From contig CAMKEX010000007.1 of the NCBI GenBank assembly GCA_946411695.1, forward strand, positions 1 through 46,161: a stretch of DNA of 46,161 nt, given 5' to 3'. The position numbers and the translations under genes are program-made. This DNA is from an uncultured Lachnospiraceae bacterium (GTDB taxonomy: Bacteria; Bacillota; Clostridia; Lachnospirales; Lachnospiraceae). The notes under the pieces were generated by a model that did no database searches, was not told the DNA's origin, and saw only the letters and a list, made by a program, of their open reading frames with translations. This document shows positions 16,382 through 26,777 of this stretch, piece by piece; the first letter of the stretch is position 1; every line of letters starts with the position of its first letter.

Positions 16382-17041
16382 ATGTCTGAAGAAAAAAAGG
16401 AAACAATGAATGGCGATGCTCAGGCATGGGACAAACTGGCGAAGATGATGGAGAATAAGGAAGTCTTCACCGTGCAGATCCTTGAGACAGTCAAGGCAGG
16501 TGTCGTGACTTACGTTGAAGGCATCCGTGCTTTCATCCCTGCATCCCAGCTCAGCGATGCTTATGTCGAGGATACTTCCGAGTGGATCGACAAGGATGTC
16601 GAGGTCCGCATCATCACCTGTGATCCCGAGAAGAAGCGCCTTGTGCTCTCCGGCAAAGAGGTCGCCCGCGGCCGCCGCAGAGAAGAGCGCAGACGCCGCA
16701 TCGACGCCATGCAGCCCGGTACTGTTCTGGAAGGCACTGTGCAGACGATCAAGCCCTACGGTGCGTTCGTCGACCTCGGCGACGGCATTGACGGCCTGGT
16801 CCACATTTCCCAGATGAGTCAGAAGCGCATCAACGATCCTTCCGAAGTAGTCAAGGAAGGTGACAAGGTCAAAGTCAGGATCATCAAAGTTGCCGACGGC
16901 AAGATCAGCCTCAGCATGAAGATCCTCGAGGACGCTCCTGTTCAGGACAGGGAAGAGCCGGTGGATGTCTCCCTCTACACAACGAAGGAGAACGCGACAA
17001 CAAGTCTCGCAGACCTGCTCAAGGGCTTCAAGTTCGACTAA
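16382..17041 (+). CDS. protein with two S1 RNA-binding domains
   Basis: A 219-residue cytoplasmic RNA-binding protein related to ribosomal protein S1 but with only two OB-fold S1 domains: residues about 28-95 (VFTVQILETVKAGVVTYVEGIRAFIPASQL) and about 115-185 (PGTVLEGTVQTIKPYGAFVDLGDGIDGLVHISQMS). An Arg-rich linker (RGRRREERRRR) joins them. Firmicutes often carry short S1-like proteins of this kind that act in translation initiation or RNA turnover; which applies here cannot be told. It has its own promoter and a terminator straight after the stop. The leader hairpin next to the SD would suit self-regulation. Confidence 0.9.
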   Translation: MSEEKKETMNGDAQAWDKLAKMMENKEVFTVQILETVKAGVVTYVEGIRAFIPASQLSDAYVEDTSEWIDKDVEVRIITCDPEKKRLVLSGKEVARGRRREERRRRIDAMQPGTVLEGTVQTIKPYGAFVDLGDGIDGLVHISQMSQKRINDPSEVVKEGDKVKVRIIKVADGKISLSMKILEDAPVQDREEPVDVSLYTTKENATTSLADLLKGFKFD

Positions 17042-17062
17042 AACAGAACCATTGTGAAACAG

Positions 17063-17095
17063 GGTACCGCATCTGAACGTGCGGTACCTTTTTTT
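17063..17095 (+). terminator. intrinsic terminator abutting the uvrB ribosome binding site
   Basis: GGTACCGCA / TGCGGTACC, a 9-bp stem with an eight-base loop, followed by seven T. The uvrB SD (AGGAGA, 17097) begins two bases after the T run. Confidence 0.88.
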
Positions 17096-17110
17096 CAGGA
17101 GAGAGATTGT

Positions 17111-19267
17111 ATGGATCATTTTGTGCTTCATTCTGAATATGCCCCGACCGGCGACCAGCCGAAAGCGATCGAGGACCTCGTCAGAGGTTTTCAGGAGGGC
17201 AATCAGTTCGAGACCCTTCTGGGAGTGACGGGTTCGGGCAAGACTTTTACCATGGCCAATGTCATCCAGGCCCTCAACAAGCCCACGCTGATCATTTCCC
17301 ACAACAAGACCCTGGCGGGACAGCTCTACGGCGAGATGAAGGAATTTTTCCCGGAGAACGCAGTGGAGTATTTTGTTTCCTACTATGATTATTATCAGCC
17401 GGAGGCCTATATTCCGCAGAGTGATACCTATATTGCCAAAGATTCGATGATCAACGACGAGATCGACAAGCTGCGCCTGTCCGCGACAGCCTCTCTGGCG
17501 GAGCGCAGGGATGTCATCGTTGTCGCCTCTGTCTCCTGCATTTACGGTCTGGGCAGCCCCAATGAATTCAAGGGCATGTCCATCTCCCTGAGGCCGGGCA
17601 TGGAAAAGGACCGGGATGAAGTGCTGCAGGAACTGGTGGCTATCCAGTACACCCGCAATGATATGGCGCTCGAGAGGACAAACTTCCGCGTGCGGGGAGA
17701 CACGCTGGAGATCTTCCCCGCCCAGGGCAGCGATTTCATCCTCCGCGTCGAGTGGTTCGGAGACGAGATCGACCGCATCTGCGAGGTGGACCAGCTGACC
17801 GGCCGCGTCCACAGGCAGCTGGAGCATGTGATGATCTACCCCGCCTCCCACTATGTCGTTCCCCAGGAGAAGATCAATGCCGCCTGCGACAACATCGAGG
17901 AGGAGCTCAGGGAGCGCGTGAAATACTTCAAGGGGGAGGACATGCTCCTGGAGGCGCAGCGCATCGCCGAGCGCACCAATTTCGATGTCGAGATGATGCG
18001 CGAGACAGGCTTCTGCTCCGGTATCGAGAACTACTCCCGCCATCTGAATTTCATGAAGGAGGGCGAGCCGCCCATGACCCTCATGGATTTCTATGACAAT
18101 GATTTTCTCATCATCATAGACGAATCCCATATGACGATCCCCCAGATCGGGGCCATGTACCGGGGCGACCGCTCCCGCAAGGAGACTCTGGTGCGCTATG
18201 GATTCCGCCTGCCCTCGGCTCTTGACAACCGCCCGCTGGAATTCTCGGAGTTCGAGACACATATTGACCAGATGCTCTTTGTCTCCGCGACGCCGGGGCC
18301 CTATGAGGCGGAGCACGAACTGCTCCGCACCGAGCAGGTCATCCGTCCCACCGGCCTTCTGGATCCAAAAATCGATGTGCGCCCCGTCGAGGGCCAGATC
18401 GACGATCTGATCGGCGAGATCCGCAGGGAGACGGACAACAACAATAAGGTCCTGATCACCACGCTGACCAAAAAGATGGCCGAGGATCTGACCGACTACC
18501 TGGCCGAGGCGGGGATCCGCGTCAAATACCTCCACTCCGACATCGATACCCTGGAGCGGTCCCAGATCATCCGCGACATGCGCCTGGACGTCTTTGATGT
18601 GCTGGTCGGAATCAACCTGCTGCGGGAGGGTCTCGATATTCCCGAGATCTCCCTTGTGGCCATCATCGACGCGGACAAGGAGGGCTTCCTGCGCTCCGAG
18701 ACCTCCCTGGTCCAGACGATCGGCCGCGCAGCCAGAAATGCCGACGGCCGCGTCATCATGTATGCGGATACGATTACTGATTCCATGCGCCGGGCCATAG
18801 AGGAGACAGAGCGCCGCCGGGCCATCCAGCAGAAATACAACGAGGAGCACGGCATAACGCCGCAGACCATCCGCAAGGCCGTCCGGGACCTCATCTCGAT
18901 TTCCAAGGAAATCTCCAAAGAAGAGGTCCGATTCGAAAAGGACCCCGAGTCCATGGATGCCAAGGAACTTACAAAGCTCATCGCCGATGTCGAGAAGCAG
19001 ATGCGAAAGGCCGCCGCAGACCTCAATTTCGAGGCTGCCGCGGAACTGCGGGACCGCATGGTGGATCTCAAAAAGCACCTTCTGGAGGTCGAGAACAGCC
19101 TTACAGGAGGCACAGGCTCTGGGGATTCCGGAAAAGCTGCCCCCGGTGACGCAGCCGCTTCGAAAGCTGCTGTCAACATGCACGATGCTGTCCGCAGCGC
19201 AGAGCGCACCGCAAAGCGCACGGGACGCCGCAGGACTTCCGGAAGGACCGAACGCAGGACAAAGTGA
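17111..19267 (+). CDS. uvrB: UvrABC system protein B
   Basis: DNA-damage verification helicase of nucleotide excision repair; it is loaded by UvrA and recruits UvrC. The 718 residues show Walker A (GVTGSGKTF, near residue 40), the damage-probing beta hairpin ([19 protein letters not shown]), the DEAD-like IIIDESHMT, the FVSATPG motif, the C-terminal helicase motifs ([19 protein letters not shown]) and a UVR domain near 630-665 ([13 protein letters not shown]). A basic Ser/Arg/Lys-rich extension of about 45 residues follows. ATG 17111 has AGGAGA eight bases upstream; the longer reading from 17054 would start inside the preceding terminator region. Confidence 0.97.
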   Translation: MDHFVLHSEYAPTGDQPKAIEDLVRGFQEGNQFETLLGVTGSGKTFTMANVIQALNKPTLIISHNKTLAGQLYGEMKEFFPENAVEYFVSYYDYYQPEAYIPQSDTYIAKDSMINDEIDKLRLSATASLAERRDVIVVASVSCIYGLGSPNEFKGMSISLRPGMEKDRDEVLQELVAIQYTRNDMALERTNFRVRGDTLEIFPAQGSDFILRVEWFGDEIDRICEVDQLTGRVHRQLEHVMIYPASHYVVPQEKINAACDNIEEELRERVKYFKGEDMLLEAQRIAERTNFDVEMMRETGFCSGIENYSRHLNFMKEGEPPMTLMDFYDNDFLIIIDESHMTIPQIGAMYRGDRSRKETLVRYGFRLPSALDNRPLEFSEFETHIDQMLFVSATPGPYEAEHELLRTEQVIRPTGLLDPKIDVRPVEGQIDDLIGEIRRETDNNNKVLITTLTKKMAEDLTDYLAEAGIRVKYLHSDIDTLERSQIIRDMRLDVFDVLVGINLLREGLDIPEISLVAIIDADKEGFLRSETSLVQTIGRAARNADGRVIMYADTITDSMRRAIEETERRRAIQQKYNEEHGITPQTIRKAVRDLISISKEISKEEVRFEKDPESMDAKELTKLIADVEKQMRKAAADLNFEAAAELRDRMVDLKKHLLEVENSLTGGTGSGDSGKAAPGDAAASKAAVNMHDAVRSAERTAKRTGRRRTSGRTERRTK

Positions 19268-19297
19268 TTCGGGTCCCTGCCATAAACATTCAAAACA

Positions 19298-19325
19298 CCC
19301 CGCCCTCTCAGGGCGGGGAATTTTT
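19298..19325 (+). terminator. intrinsic terminator after uvrB
   Basis: CCCCGCCCT / AGGGCGGGG, a 9-bp stem with a three-base loop, then AATTTTT. Confidence 0.9.
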
Positions 19326-19392
19326 ATTTGGCCGGAAGCTGTTTGGCCGGAATGCAGGGAGAACAGTGCAATCTTCCATATGAAAGCAGTCT

Positions 19393-19434
19393 TTGTGAAA
19401 GTATTCTTTTTTATTGTGAAAGTATTCTCTTTTA
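19393..19434 (+). repeat. 21-bp direct repeat upstream of uvrA
   Basis: Two adjacent 21-base units beginning TTGTGAAAGTATTC (19393 and 19414) that differ at one base. They lie in the 370-base gap between uvrB and uvrA, which otherwise holds the uvrB terminator and the uvrA promoter region; no gene is supported there. Confidence 0.85.
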
Positions 19435-19486
19435 TATCGTATTGTCTGCTGCAGAGGATGACCTGCCTGTGAGCCGGCGGTTTTTT

Positions 19487-19505
19487 CGAAAATTTGTTCT
19501 ATAAT
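19487..19505 (+). promoter_or_regulatory. uvrA promoter with possible LexA box
   Basis: A perfect TATAAT lies at 19500-19505, 132 bases before the uvrA start. Touching it is CGAAAATTTGTTCT (19487-19500), close to the Gram-positive LexA/DinR consensus CGAACnnnnGTTCG. No convincing -35 is seen. SOS control of uvrA is well known in Firmicutes. Confidence 0.45.
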
Positions 19506-19637
19506 GAAGGGCCGACTTGTGATATACTAAATTTCTGCACACCGGCTCCGAAAGTGAGTCCTGAAAAGCTGCAGCTGAATGAAAAACACACTTATCTCCC
19601 ATCTGATACAAGATCTGAAATAAAAGGGAATTCGAAT

Positions 19638-22600
19638 ATGGTCAAGACAAAAGATTTATCAAAAACAAATACAGAAGCGGCCGCAGCGCCTGTGAAAATG
19701 AGAAAGCCCGATTACTGGCCGGACCTTGCGGAAAATGAAAAAAAGGCCCTGGCCCAGCGGGAGATCGACGCCGAGCGCCGCAGGAAGATCTACGCGGAGG
19801 ACTGCATCAGGATCAGGGGCGCCAACGAGCACAATCTCAAGGGGATCGATGTGTCCATCCCCCGCAATCAGCTGGTCGTCCTGACCGGCCTGTCCGGCTC
19901 GGGCAAGTCCTCTCTGGCCTTCGACACGATCTATGCGGAGGGACAGCGCCGCTACATGGAGTCCCTCTCATCCTATGCCCGCCAGTTCCTGGGGCAGATG
20001 GAAAAGCCCGATGTGGAGAACATCGAGGGGCTGTCGCCCGCGATCTCCATCGATCAGAAATCCACCAACCGCAACCCCCGTTCCACCGTGGGTACGGTGA
20101 CGGAGATCTATGACTATTTCCGTCTGCTCTATGCCAGGATCGGCATCCCCCACTGCCCCAACTGCGGCAGGGAGATTGCAAAGCAGACCGTAGATCAGAT
20201 GGTGGACCGCATGATGGCCCTGCCCGAGGGAACACGGGTCCAGATCCTGGCTCCGGTCGTCCGCGGCCGCAAGGGCCGGCACGAAAAGGTGATCGACCGC
20301 GCCAGGAGAGCCGGCTATGTACGTCTCCGCGTCGACGGGAATATGTACGATGTCTCCGAGGACATCACCCTGGACAAAAACATCAAGCACAACATCGAGA
20401 TCGTGGTGGACCGTCTGGTCATCCGTCCCGGGACCGAGCGCCGCATGACGGATTCCGTGGAAAATGCCCTGGCTCTCTCCGAGGGACTGGTGCAGGCGGA
20501 TGTCGTCGGCGGGGAACTCCTGCAGTTCAGCCAGAGTTTTGCCTGCCCGGACTGCGGGATCAGTATCTCCGAGATCGAGCCCCGCAGCTTTTCCTTCAAT
20601 AACCCCTTCGGCGCCTGCCCGGACTGCGCGGGACTGGGCTACCGCATGGAGTTTGACCCCCGTCTGCTGGTTCCGGACGACCGTCTTTCCATCAACCAGG
20701 GCGCTATTGCCGTCATCGGCTGGCAGTCCTGCATGAACAAGGGGAGTTTCGCAAACGCCATCCTGGTCGCCCTCTGCGAGGAGTATCACTTCGACATGTC
20801 GACACCCTGGAAGGAACTCCCCGAAAAGATCCGCAAAATGCTCATGTTCGGCGCGGATAAAAGCGTGGATGTCCACTATGAGGGACAGCGGGGCAAGGGA
20901 ATCTATCCTGTCGTCTTCGAGGGGATCCTGGAAAACACCCGCCGCCGCTACCGCGAGACAGCCTCCGAGTCCATGCGGGCGGAGTACGAGTCTTTCATGC
21001 AGATCACGCCCTGCGAGACCTGCGGCGGAAAGCGCCTGAAAAAAGACTCCCTGGCAGTCACTGTCGGCGATATTAATATATATGATCTGACCTGTATGTC
21101 AGTGAAAAAACTGCAGGAGTTCCTGGAGGGACTTCAGCTCACGAAGACACAGGAACTCATCGGCAAACAGGTGCTCAAGGAGATCCGCGCCCGCGTCCGC
21201 TTCCTCAATGACGTGGGACTCGATTATCTGACCCTGGCGCGCGCAACGGCCACCCTCTCCGGCGGCGAGGCCCAGCGCATCCGCCTGGCGACCCAGATCG
21301 GCTCCGGTCTCGTCGGCGTCTGCTACATCCTGGACGAGCCCAGCATAGGCCTTCACCAGCGCGACAATGACAAGCTCCTGCATACGCTCAAAAATCTGCG
21401 TGACATGTGGAACACGGTCATCGTTGTCGAGCACGACGAGGATACTATGCGCGCCGCCGATTACATCGTGGATATCGGACCCGGCGCGGGTTCCAGGGGC
21501 GGTGAGATCGTTGCCTGCGGCACTGCAGAGGAGATCATGGCTGTCCCGGAATCCGTGACAGGCCAGTATCTCTCCGGTAAAAAATCGATCCCTGTCCCCG
21601 CGGAGCGCCGTATGCCCACGGGCTGGCTTCACGTGCGCGGAGCAGCTGTCAACAACCTCAAGAATATCGATGTGGATATCCCCACCGGCGTTCTCACCGT
21701 CGTCACCGGCGTATCAGGTTCCGGCAAGAGCTCTCTGGTGAACGAAATCCTGTATAAGAGACTGGCCCACGACCTGAACCGGGCGCGCACGATCCCCGGT
21801 CAGCACGAGGACATCGAGGGCATCGAACAGCTGGACAAGGTCATCAATATCGACCAGTCCCCGATCGGCCGGACCCCCCGGTCGAATCCGGCGACCTATA
21901 CCGGCGTCTTCGACCTGATCCGCTCCCTCTTTGCGGGGACCCAGGACGCCCGCGCCCGCGGCTATGCCAAGGGCCGCTTTTCCTTCAATGTAAAGGGAGG
22001 CCGGTGCGAAGCCTGCTCCGGCGACGGCATCATCAAAATCGAGATGCATTTTCTGCCCGATGTCTATGTTCCCTGTGAGGTCTGCCACGGAAAACGCTAC
22101 AACCGTGAGACCCTGGAGGTCCGCTACAAGGGAAAGAATATCTCGGATGTCCTGGAAATGACTGTCGAGGAAGCGCTGACATTTTTTGAAAATATCCCTA
22201 CCATCCGCCGCAAGATCCAGACGCTCTATGATGTGGGACTGGGCTATGTCAAGCTCGGCCAGCCCTCCACGGAGCTCTCCGGCGGCGAAGCCCAGCGCAT
22301 CAAGCTGGCGACGGAACTCTCCAGAAAGAGCACCGGAAAGACCATCTATATCCTGGATGAGCCCACCACCGGTCTCCATTTCGACGATGTCGCCAAGCTG
22401 ACAAAGATCCTGCGCGAACTCGTCGAGGGCGGCAACACCGCCGTTGTCATTGAACACAATCTCGATGTCATCAAGACCGCGGACTATATCATCGACATGG
22501 GACCCGAGGGAGGCGACGGCGGCGGGACCGTCGTTGCCACAGGCACCCCCGAGGAGATCGCGCAGAGGCATGATTCCTACACGGGCTACTACGTGGACAA

Positions 22601-22646
22601 GATGCTGGAGAGAGCCCGGCACACGGAAACCGGGGCCGGAGCCTGA
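19638..22646 (+). CDS. uvrA: UvrABC system protein A
   Basis: ABC-type ATPase dimer that finds DNA lesions and loads UvrB. Two ATPase modules are visible: the first with GLSGSGKSS near residue 95, a zinc motif (CPNCGRE), the [15 protein letters not shown] signature and [11 protein letters not shown]; the second with GVSGSGKSS, the zinc-finger pair CEACSGDG...[22 protein letters not shown] and [14 protein letters not shown] 19638 (AAGGGAA about eight bases upstream) gives 1002 residues, about 55 more at the N-terminus than typical UvrA; that extra part is Lys/Glu/Ala-rich. The open frame reaches back to 19494, but that overlaps the promoter. Confidence 0.96.
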   Translation: MVKTKDLSKTNTEAAAAPVKMRKPDYWPDLAENEKKALAQREIDAERRRKIYAEDCIRIRGANEHNLKGIDVSIPRNQLVVLTGLSGSGKSSLAFDTIYAEGQRRYMESLSSYARQFLGQMEKPDVENIEGLSPAISIDQKSTNRNPRSTVGTVTEIYDYFRLLYARIGIPHCPNCGREIAKQTVDQMVDRMMALPEGTRVQILAPVVRGRKGRHEKVIDRARRAGYVRLRVDGNMYDVSEDITLDKNIKHNIEIVVDRLVIRPGTERRMTDSVENALALSEGLVQADVVGGELLQFSQSFACPDCGISISEIEPRSFSFNNPFGACPDCAGLGYRMEFDPRLLVPDDRLSINQGAIAVIGWQSCMNKGSFANAILVALCEEYHFDMSTPWKELPEKIRKMLMFGADKSVDVHYEGQRGKGIYPVVFEGILENTRRRYRETASESMRAEYESFMQITPCETCGGKRLKKDSLAVTVGDINIYDLTCMSVKKLQEFLEGLQLTKTQELIGKQVLKEIRARVRFLNDVGLDYLTLARATATLSGGEAQRIRLATQIGSGLVGVCYILDEPSIGLHQRDNDKLLHTLKNLRDMWNTVIVVEHDEDTMRAADYIVDIGPGAGSRGGEIVACGTAEEIMAVPESVTGQYLSGKKSIPVPAERRMPTGWLHVRGAAVNNLKNIDVDIPTGVLTVVTGVSGSGKSSLVNEILYKRLAHDLNRARTIPGQHEDIEGIEQLDKVINIDQSPIGRTPRSNPATYTGVFDLIRSLFAGTQDARARGYAKGRFSFNVKGGRCEACSGDGIIKIEMHFLPDVYVPCEVCHGKRYNRETLEVRYKGKNISDVLEMTVEEALTFFENIPTIRRKIQTLYDVGLGYVKLGQPSTELSGGEAQRIKLATELSRKSTGKTIYILDEPTTGLHFDDVAKLTKILRELVEGGNTAVVIEHNLDVIKTADYIIDMGPEGGDGGGTVVATGTPEEIAQRHDSYTGYYVDKMLERARHTETGAGA

Positions 22647-22657
22647 AGCCGGGCCGG

Positions 22658-22709
22658 GAAACCGGGTTCTGAAGCTGAGTCATGAAACCGGGCTCTGAAG
22701 CCGGGGACT
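22658..22709 (+). repeat. 26-bp imperfect tandem repeat after uvrA
   Basis: GAAACCGGGTTCTGAAGC (22658) and GAAACCGGGCTCTGAAGC (22684) repeat with a 26-base period directly after the uvrA stop. A related GAAACCGGGGCC already occurs in the last uvrA codons, so the repeat seems to have grown from the gene end. Confidence 0.7.
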
Positions 22710-22768
22710 GAAGATGTGGGGGCAGGCACGGCTTGCTGCTGCCTGCCCGGATTATCCTGGAGACGCAA

Positions 22769-25414
22769 ATGACGGAATTCAAAGGTTTTGTTTCACATAT
22801 CATCTACCGGAATGAGGAGAACGGATACACGGTTTTCGAGGTGACTCTGACAGGAAACAGTGAATCATCCGGCCAATCTCCTGCGGAACAGGGCGGAAAA
22901 AATGAAAAGAGCGGCACAGCCTTTGACTTCGATGCGGCAGATCTGGGCGATGTGATCACCTGCGTGGGCTATCCGGTCTCGATCAATGAGGGCGAGGGGT
23001 GCGCCCTGGCCGGGGAGTACACGACCCATCCCGTATACGGCGAGCAGCTGCGTGTGCAGTCCTATCGGGCTGTCGCCCCGGAGAGCGCGCAGGCCATGTA
23101 CCGCTACCTGGCGGCGGGAAGCATCAAGGGGATCGGCCCCGCCATGGCTGCCAGGATCGTAAAAAAGTTCGGAGACGACACTCTGCGGATCATGGAGGAG
23201 GAGCCGGAAAAGCTTGCCGGGGTCAAGGGGATCAGCATGCGGATCGCCCGTGAGATCGGTGCCCAGATGGAGGACAAGAAGGATCTGCGCGACGCCATGA
23301 TCTTCCTGCAGCAGTACGGGATCGGCAGCGCCCACACGGCGCGGATCTGGCAGGCCTACGGAACGGGGCTGTACGAGATCATGAAGAGCAATCCCTACCG
23401 CCTTGCGGAGGACATACGCGGGATCGGCTTTGCGACGGCGGACGATATTGCGCGCAGGATCGGGATCAGGGCAGACTCGGAATACCGCATCCGCAGCGGT
23501 CTGCTGTACACGCTCTTTCTGGCTTCCGGAGAGGGACACAGTTTCCTGCCGCAGAATGTCCTTGTGCAGAGGACCTGTGCCCTCCTGCATCTTCCCGCGG
23601 AGGAAGTGCTCGTCCAGATGGAGAATCTGGCTGTGGAGAGACGGCTGCGCATCCGCCGCAGCCGCGTCAGCGATCCGTTTCATGACATGAATGCGGACAT
23701 GAATGCGGATATGAATGCGGACATGGGCATGAGTGTGGACATGGAGATGGATGAGGATGCGGATGCCGCCAGGAACCCTGCCGGGTTCGCAGATACGGCC
23801 ATGTCTTCGGAACTGCCACGGCGGGATCCCGCAGAGAATGTGGAGGTGTATCTGTCGAGTGTTTTCCGCAGGGAGCAGGATATTGCGAAAATGCTTCTGG
23901 ACCTGGATGCGCAGATCCGCAGGAGTCAGGGAGATCCCGAAAAACGGAAAAAGATAGAAAAAAAGATCTCCCGCCTGGAGAAGGCGGAGGAGATCACGCT
24001 GGATCCGTTGCAGAGGCAGGCGGTCCTGGAAGCGGCGGAGAACGCGGTGCTCCTGATCACCGGCGGTCCCGGCACGGGAAAGACGACGACGATCAATACC
24101 ATCATCCGCTTTTTTATGGGGGAGGATCTTCGCGTCCTCCTGGCAGCTCCCACCGGACGAGCAGCCCGGCGCATGTCGGAGGCGACCGGTTATCCGGCCA
24201 TGACCATCCACAGGCTCCTGGGTGTGCGGAGCGTCTCTGACGACGGAGGGGAGAAGGATTTTCTGAAAAATGAGGGAATGTACGGCACGTCCGGTCCCGG
24301 CACGGGGACTGCGGACCCTTTTGGGGGCAGTCTGAACGCGGGAGCAGGCTCCGGAGACGGAAAGGGACAGATTTTTTCATATTTTGAGAGGGGAGAAGAT
24401 AACCCTCTTGAGGCGGATGTCGTCATTATAGATGAGATGTCCATGGTGGACATGAATCTTTTCCACTATCTTCTCAAGGCAGTGCCCTCCGGAGCGAGAC
24501 TGGTACTGGTCGGCGACGTCAATCAGCTTCCCAGCGTGGGACCGGGCTGTGTCCTGCAGGATCTGATCGAGTCGCAGGCTTTTCACACTATCATGCTCCG
24601 GCATATTTTCCGGCAGGCGAGCGAGAGCGATATCGTCATGAATGCCCACCGGATCCTGGAGGGTGCCTCCCTGCCCATGGACAACAAGAGCCGTGACTTC
24701 TTTTTCCTGGAGCGGGATCAGGCGCCGGTGATCTACAAGCACACGGTCCAGCTGATCCGCGAGATGCTTCCCAAATACATCGGGTGTAAAGCCGGAGAGA
24801 TCCAGGTGCTGACGCCCATGCGGCGGGGAAGCCTGGGCGTCGAGCGCCTCAACGAGGTCCTGCAGAGCGTCCTCAACCCTCCTGCCGGGGGCAAGAGGGA
24901 GTACGTGCGTCAGGAGACGGTCTTCCGCGAGGGCGACAAGGTAATGCAGACGCGCAACAATTATCAGATCGAATGGGAGGTCCGCGGCAATTTCGGCATG
25001 CCCCTTGACCGCGGGACAGGCATCTTCAACGGAGACTTCGGCAGGATCGAGGAGATCGACCCCCGGAGCGAGATCATGACAGTGGTTTTCGATGACGCCA
25101 GGACCGTGGAGTATCCATTTTCGGAGCTGGAGGACCTGGAGCTGGCCTATGCCATTACCGTGCACAAATCTCAGGGATCGGAGTATCCGGCTGTCATCCT
25201 GCCTCTTCTGGCGGGGCCTTCCGGACTCTTCAACCGAAATCTCCTGTACACGGCCGTGACCCGGGCGCGCAGCTGCGTTGTAGTGCTGGGAAGCCGGGAC
25301 GCGGTGGACAGGATGATCGCCAATACCCGCCGGATCAGGCGGTGGACAGGTCTGCGGGACCGGATCACCGAACTGCGGCCGGAAGAGGATCCTGCGGATA
25401 CAGGATACAGGTAA
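22769..25414 (+). CDS. recD2: RecD2-type 5'-3' DNA helicase
   Basis: SF1B helicase of the RecD2/YrrC group, found in bacteria without a role in RecBCD and linked to replication-fork and repair work. The N-terminal half has an OB-like start (FKGFVSHIIYRNEENGYTVFEV) and helix-hairpin-helix motifs (IKGIGPAMAARIVKKFG; VKGISMRIA). The helicase core follows: Walker A GGPGTGKTTT near residue 432, Walker B VVIIDEMSMVD, LVLVGDVNQLPSVG, and the C-terminal AITVHKSQGSEY...VTRAR. Two low-complexity inserts stand out: a Met/Asp repeat (NADM units, about 306-330) and a Gly/Ser/Asp-rich stretch between the Walker motifs. ATG 22769 has GGAGA five bases upstream and gives 881 residues; TTG 22733 is less likely. 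Confidence 0.94.
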   Translation: MTEFKGFVSHIIYRNEENGYTVFEVTLTGNSESSGQSPAEQGGKNEKSGTAFDFDAADLGDVITCVGYPVSINEGEGCALAGEYTTHPVYGEQLRVQSYRAVAPESAQAMYRYLAAGSIKGIGPAMAARIVKKFGDDTLRIMEEEPEKLAGVKGISMRIAREIGAQMEDKKDLRDAMIFLQQYGIGSAHTARIWQAYGTGLYEIMKSNPYRLAEDIRGIGFATADDIARRIGIRADSEYRIRSGLLYTLFLASGEGHSFLPQNVLVQRTCALLHLPAEEVLVQMENLAVERRLRIRRSRVSDPFHDMNADMNADMNADMGMSVDMEMDEDADAARNPAGFADTAMSSELPRRDPAENVEVYLSSVFRREQDIAKMLLDLDAQIRRSQGDPEKRKKIEKKISRLEKAEEITLDPLQRQAVLEAAENAVLLITGGPGTGKTTTINTIIRFFMGEDLRVLLAAPTGRAARRMSEATGYPAMTIHRLLGVRSVSDDGGEKDFLKNEGMYGTSGPGTGTADPFGGSLNAGAGSGDGKGQIFSYFERGEDNPLEADVVIIDEMSMVDMNLFHYLLKAVPSGARLVLVGDVNQLPSVGPGCVLQDLIESQAFHTIMLRHIFRQASESDIVMNAHRILEGASLPMDNKSRDFFFLERDQAPVIYKHTVQLIREMLPKYIGCKAGEIQVLTPMRRGSLGVERLNEVLQSVLNPPAGGKREYVRQETVFREGDKVMQTRNNYQIEWEVRGNFGMPLDRGTGIFNGDFGRIEEIDPRSEIMTVVFDDARTVEYPFSELEDLELAYAITVHKSQGSEYPAVILPLLAGPSGLFNRNLLYTAVTRARSCVVVLGSRDAVDRMIANTRRIRRWTGLRDRITELRPEEDPADTGYR

Positions 25415-25452
25415 GACAGCAGGGGGCCGGACGGGCGGCGGAAACATAATGA

Positions 25453-25567
25453 ACTGCAGGACAAAAACGAAGAACTGCAGGACAAATACGGAGAGCAGCA
25501 GGACAAAAAAGGCCTGTTGAGCAAACATAAAGAAGGGCAGGACAAAGACAAAGGACGGCAGAACAAA
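25453..25567 (+). repeat. 21-bp tandem repeat between recD2 and comF
   Basis: The core GCAGGACAAA recurs at 25456, 25477 and 25498 (21-base period) and, less regularly, twice more up to 25560. In the comF frame it would read as an ELQDK-like Lys/Gln-rich stretch, with no start codon other than TTG 25517 reaching into it. Confidence 0.75.
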
Positions 25568-26311
25568 ATGAATATTTATGGAAAAATGTCGGCGCCCGCG
25601 CGCCTTTCTCAGGAACTGGTTTTTCCCCGCAGGTGCCCTGTGTGCGACAGGCCTGTGCAGCCTTTCGGCGCGCTGATCTGCCCACCCTGCGAGGATGTGC
25701 TCCAGCGGGTGCAGGCACCGGTCTGCAGCCGGTGCGGGAAACAGCTTGGCTCCGAGGGGCCGGGACTGTGCCGGGACTGCCGCAGACTCTCCCATGTTTT
25801 TGAGCGAGGCTGCACAGTTTTTACCTATCACAGTGCTGCGGGCGGGATTTTCCGCTTTAAATATAAAGGAAGACAGGAGTACGGGGCTTATTACGGAAGA
25901 TGCATGGCACACAGGCTCTGCGAAAACGGCGGCGGAGTCCTCGGGAAGCCGGACATGCTGGTTCCCGTGCCGGTCTCCGCGCAGAGACTTCGCAGGCGCG
26001 GCTACAATCAGGCGCTGATTCTGGCAGAAGAAATCTCCCGTCTGACGGCAATTCCCGTGTGTGAGAAGGCGCTGCGCCGCGTGACGGACACGCTTCCCAT
26101 GAAAAACATGACGCCGGCGGAACGCCAAAATAATTTGAAAAAAGCTTTTCAGGCATTTGGAAATGATGTAGAATTAAATTCGATTATGCTCATAGACGAT
26201 ATTTATACAACCGGTGCCACAATGGATGCCTGCGCGCATGCTCTGTACAGACAGGGCGCCCGGCGTGTGTGTTTCATAACCCTTGCCGCAGGTGTGGACA
26301 GCGGATATTGA
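25568..26311 (+). CDS. comF: ComF-family phosphoribosyltransferase-like protein
   Basis: ComF proteins join an N-terminal zinc finger to a type I phosphoribosyltransferase fold and are needed for DNA uptake in competent bacteria; in non-competent species their job is unclear. Visible features: four Cys pairs (CPVC near residue 22, CPPC, CSRCGK, CRDC), PDMLVPVPVSAQRLRRRGYNQA (about 136-158), and the PRPP loop IMLIDDIYTTGATMDAC near 208. ATG 25568 gives 247 residues; TTG 25517 would add 17 Lys/Gln-rich residues that are part of the upstream repeat, and ATG 25586 is also possible. The SD is poor for all. Confidence 0.88.
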   Translation: MNIYGKMSAPARLSQELVFPRRCPVCDRPVQPFGALICPPCEDVLQRVQAPVCSRCGKQLGSEGPGLCRDCRRLSHVFERGCTVFTYHSAAGGIFRFKYKGRQEYGAYYGRCMAHRLCENGGGVLGKPDMLVPVPVSAQRLRRRGYNQALILAEEISRLTAIPVCEKALRRVTDTLPMKNMTPAERQNNLKKAFQAFGNDVELNSIMLIDDIYTTGATMDACAHALYRQGARRVCFITLAAGVDSGY

Positions 26312-26323
26312 GAAGAGGAATTT

Positions 26324-26725
26324 ATGCTGAACGAGGAGAAAATCCGCCTGATGACCCGGCTGACAGTTTACGAAGAAGGACTGGGCGTCGGTGACGGAAG
26401 GACAGCTGAATATTTTCGCAACGATTACGTATTATCCGGGATGCTCGGCTCTTTTGTGGCCGGCACATTGGCCTGGGGGATCTGTGCGGCCATTTACTGC
26501 GGCTATTTTTTTGAGCAGATCTTTTTTTCTGTATATGAAAACAGCCTTGGACCTTTTCTGCGTCTGGCAGCGACAAGCTATGTCTCCTTCATTCTCTTTT
26601 TCCTGTTGGTCACGCTGCTGATCTATTACAGGAGGAGCGCGTCATTCAGAAGGCGGCGCACCATGTATGCGCAGGATCTGGACGCTCTGATGGAGATCTG
26701 CGAAAAGGAGGCAGAAGAAGCCTGA
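26324..26725 (+). CDS. small membrane protein of unknown function
   Basis: A 133-residue protein with two hydrophobic helices (about 40-62 and 80-102), a charged N-terminus and an Arg-rich loop after the second helix (YYRRSASFRRRR). No family recognised. It begins 13 bases after comF, with AGAGGAA before the ATG, and is followed after 52 bases by another membrane protein, so these probably share a transcript that runs into cdaA. Confidence 0.7.
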   Translation: MLNEEKIRLMTRLTVYEEGLGVGDGRTAEYFRNDYVLSGMLGSFVAGTLAWGICAAIYCGYFFEQIFFSVYENSLGPFLRLAATSYVSFILFFLLVTLLIYYRRSASFRRRRTMYAQDLDALMEICEKEAEEA

Positions 26726-26777
26726 CAGGAGATGCAAAAAAGCATTCTGTAAAAGGCGGAACGATAATGGAGGCGCA

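Noticed and set aside
16355-19183. Reverse-strand open frame of 942 codons opposite the S1 gene and uvrB
   Set aside because: A shadow frame of strongly biased GC-rich codons; it crosses a terminator and two genes with no start signal.
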